Source of the DNA: Pedosphaera sp.
GTDB lineage: Bacteria; Verrucomicrobiota; Verrucomicrobiia; Limisphaerales; UBA9464
Assembly: GCA_009695405.1 (NCBI GenBank)
Contig: SIAZ01000202.1
Span: 1 to 6,417 of the forward strand
Length of the DNA: 6,417 bases
Direction of reading: 5' to 3'
The notes under the pieces are model-generated. The model saw nothing but the letters and a program-made list of their open reading frames with translations, did no database searches and had not been told where the DNA came from. A program made the translations under genes and the position numbers. This document shows, in pieces, positions 6,362 through 6,417 of the stretch; the stretch's first letter is position 1, and each line of letters starts with the position of its first letter.

Positions 6362-6417
6362 TTAGGCTTTCGCCGGTTTCCAGTTCCAAGGCAGGAGTTC
6401 GGCAACGGTGTGGTTCG
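6362..6417 (-). CDS. IS66-family transposase (TnpC), C-terminal fragment
   Basis: On the minus strand, codons from 6415 down to the TAA at 6362-6364 read NHTVAELLPWNWKPAKA and then stop; two further bases at the window edge belong to the preceding codon. The ending L-L-P-W-N-W/Y followed by a few residues is the signature C-terminus of IS66 transposases (the small IS66 C-terminal domain). The catalytic DDE core lies outside the window. The reading frame differs from the longer open frame across the same bases, which shows no family features. The GTAAGCG end 91 bases downstream supports the assignment. Confidence 0.75.
   Translation of the reverse strand, partial: NHTVAELLPWNWKPAKA

Larger units (their letters stand above)
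6271..6417 (-). mobile_element. IS66-family insertion sequence, transposase-distal end (partial)
   Basis: The element enters at 6271, where the plus strand reads inward GTAAGCGTACGCC, matching the GTAAGCG start characteristic of IS66-family terminal repeats. Ninety-one bases further in lies the stop codon of an IS66-type transposase on the minus strand. This is the expected arrangement: in IS66 elements the third and largest gene, the transposase, ends close to the right terminal repeat. The element's body and other genes lie beyond the right edge. It is transcribed towards the ThuA gene. Confidence 0.72.

Noticed and set aside
6084..6405. Two minus-strand open frames of 71 and 90 codons spanning the end of ThuA, the spacer and the IS66 end
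   Set aside because: They overlap the ThuA 3' end or the IS66 terminus in frames other than the recognisable transposase frame and show no family features.
1..6417. CRISPR array, tRNA/rRNA gene, riboswitch, phage or defence system
   Set aside because: I saw no regularly spaced direct repeats, no cloverleaf-like or rRNA-like segments, and no proteins with nuclease, phage or defence motifs; all sizeable coding capacity is taken by the three exported proteins.

Overview
The window looks like a chromosomal fragment from a bacterium of the Planctomycetota–Verrucomicrobiota (PVC) group. The main evidence is a complete cytochrome-type DUF1549/DUF1553 protein (PSCyt1–PSCyt2–PSD1 architecture) directly followed by a DUF1501 protein. 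This gene pair is heavily expanded in those phyla and rare elsewhere. None of the three chromosomal genes has a convincing Shine-Dalgarno sequence, which also fits such a host. The sequence alone does not separate Planctomycetota from Verrucomicrobiota.

Layout, left to right. (1) Positions 1-96, minus strand: the first 32 codons of an IS3/IS911-type OrfA transposase subunit running off the left edge; the insertion sequence probably ends near 173. (2) 241-3372, plus strand: a 1043-residue exported PSD1-family protein with two CxxCH haem-type motifs. (3) 3376-4845, plus strand: a 489-residue DUF1501 protein with a twin-arginine export signal, three bases after the previous stop. (4) 4846-5104: a spacer with a probable intrinsic terminator and a weak candidate promoter. 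(5) 5105-6136, plus strand: a 343-residue exported ThuA-like protein. (6) 6137-6270: a short spacer with a strong 9-bp hairpin. (7) 6271-6417: the terminal end of an IS66-family element, recognised from a GTAAGCG terminus and, on the minus strand, the last 17 codons of its transposase ending LLPWNWKPAKA. The small transposase fragments at both edges were read directly from the minus strand.

Working model (inference): PSD1 and DUF1501 are co-transcribed and act together outside the cytoplasmic membrane, PSD1 exported by Sec and DUF1501 by Tat. ThuA is a third exported protein with its own or partly coupled transcription. PSD1/DUF1501 pairs and ThuA proteins commonly sit in PVC gene sets linked to breakdown of complex or sulfated sugars, but no reaction has been firmly assigned to PSD1 or DUF1501, and nothing here identifies the substrate.

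The three chromosomal genes are intact and family-typical. The most distinctive points are the insertion sequences bracketing the module on both sides, how close the left element lies to the PSD1 start, and an exact 8-bp sequence abutting the IS66 end that recurs just upstream of PSD1. I found no CRISPR array, tRNA, rRNA, riboswitch or recognisable defence system.
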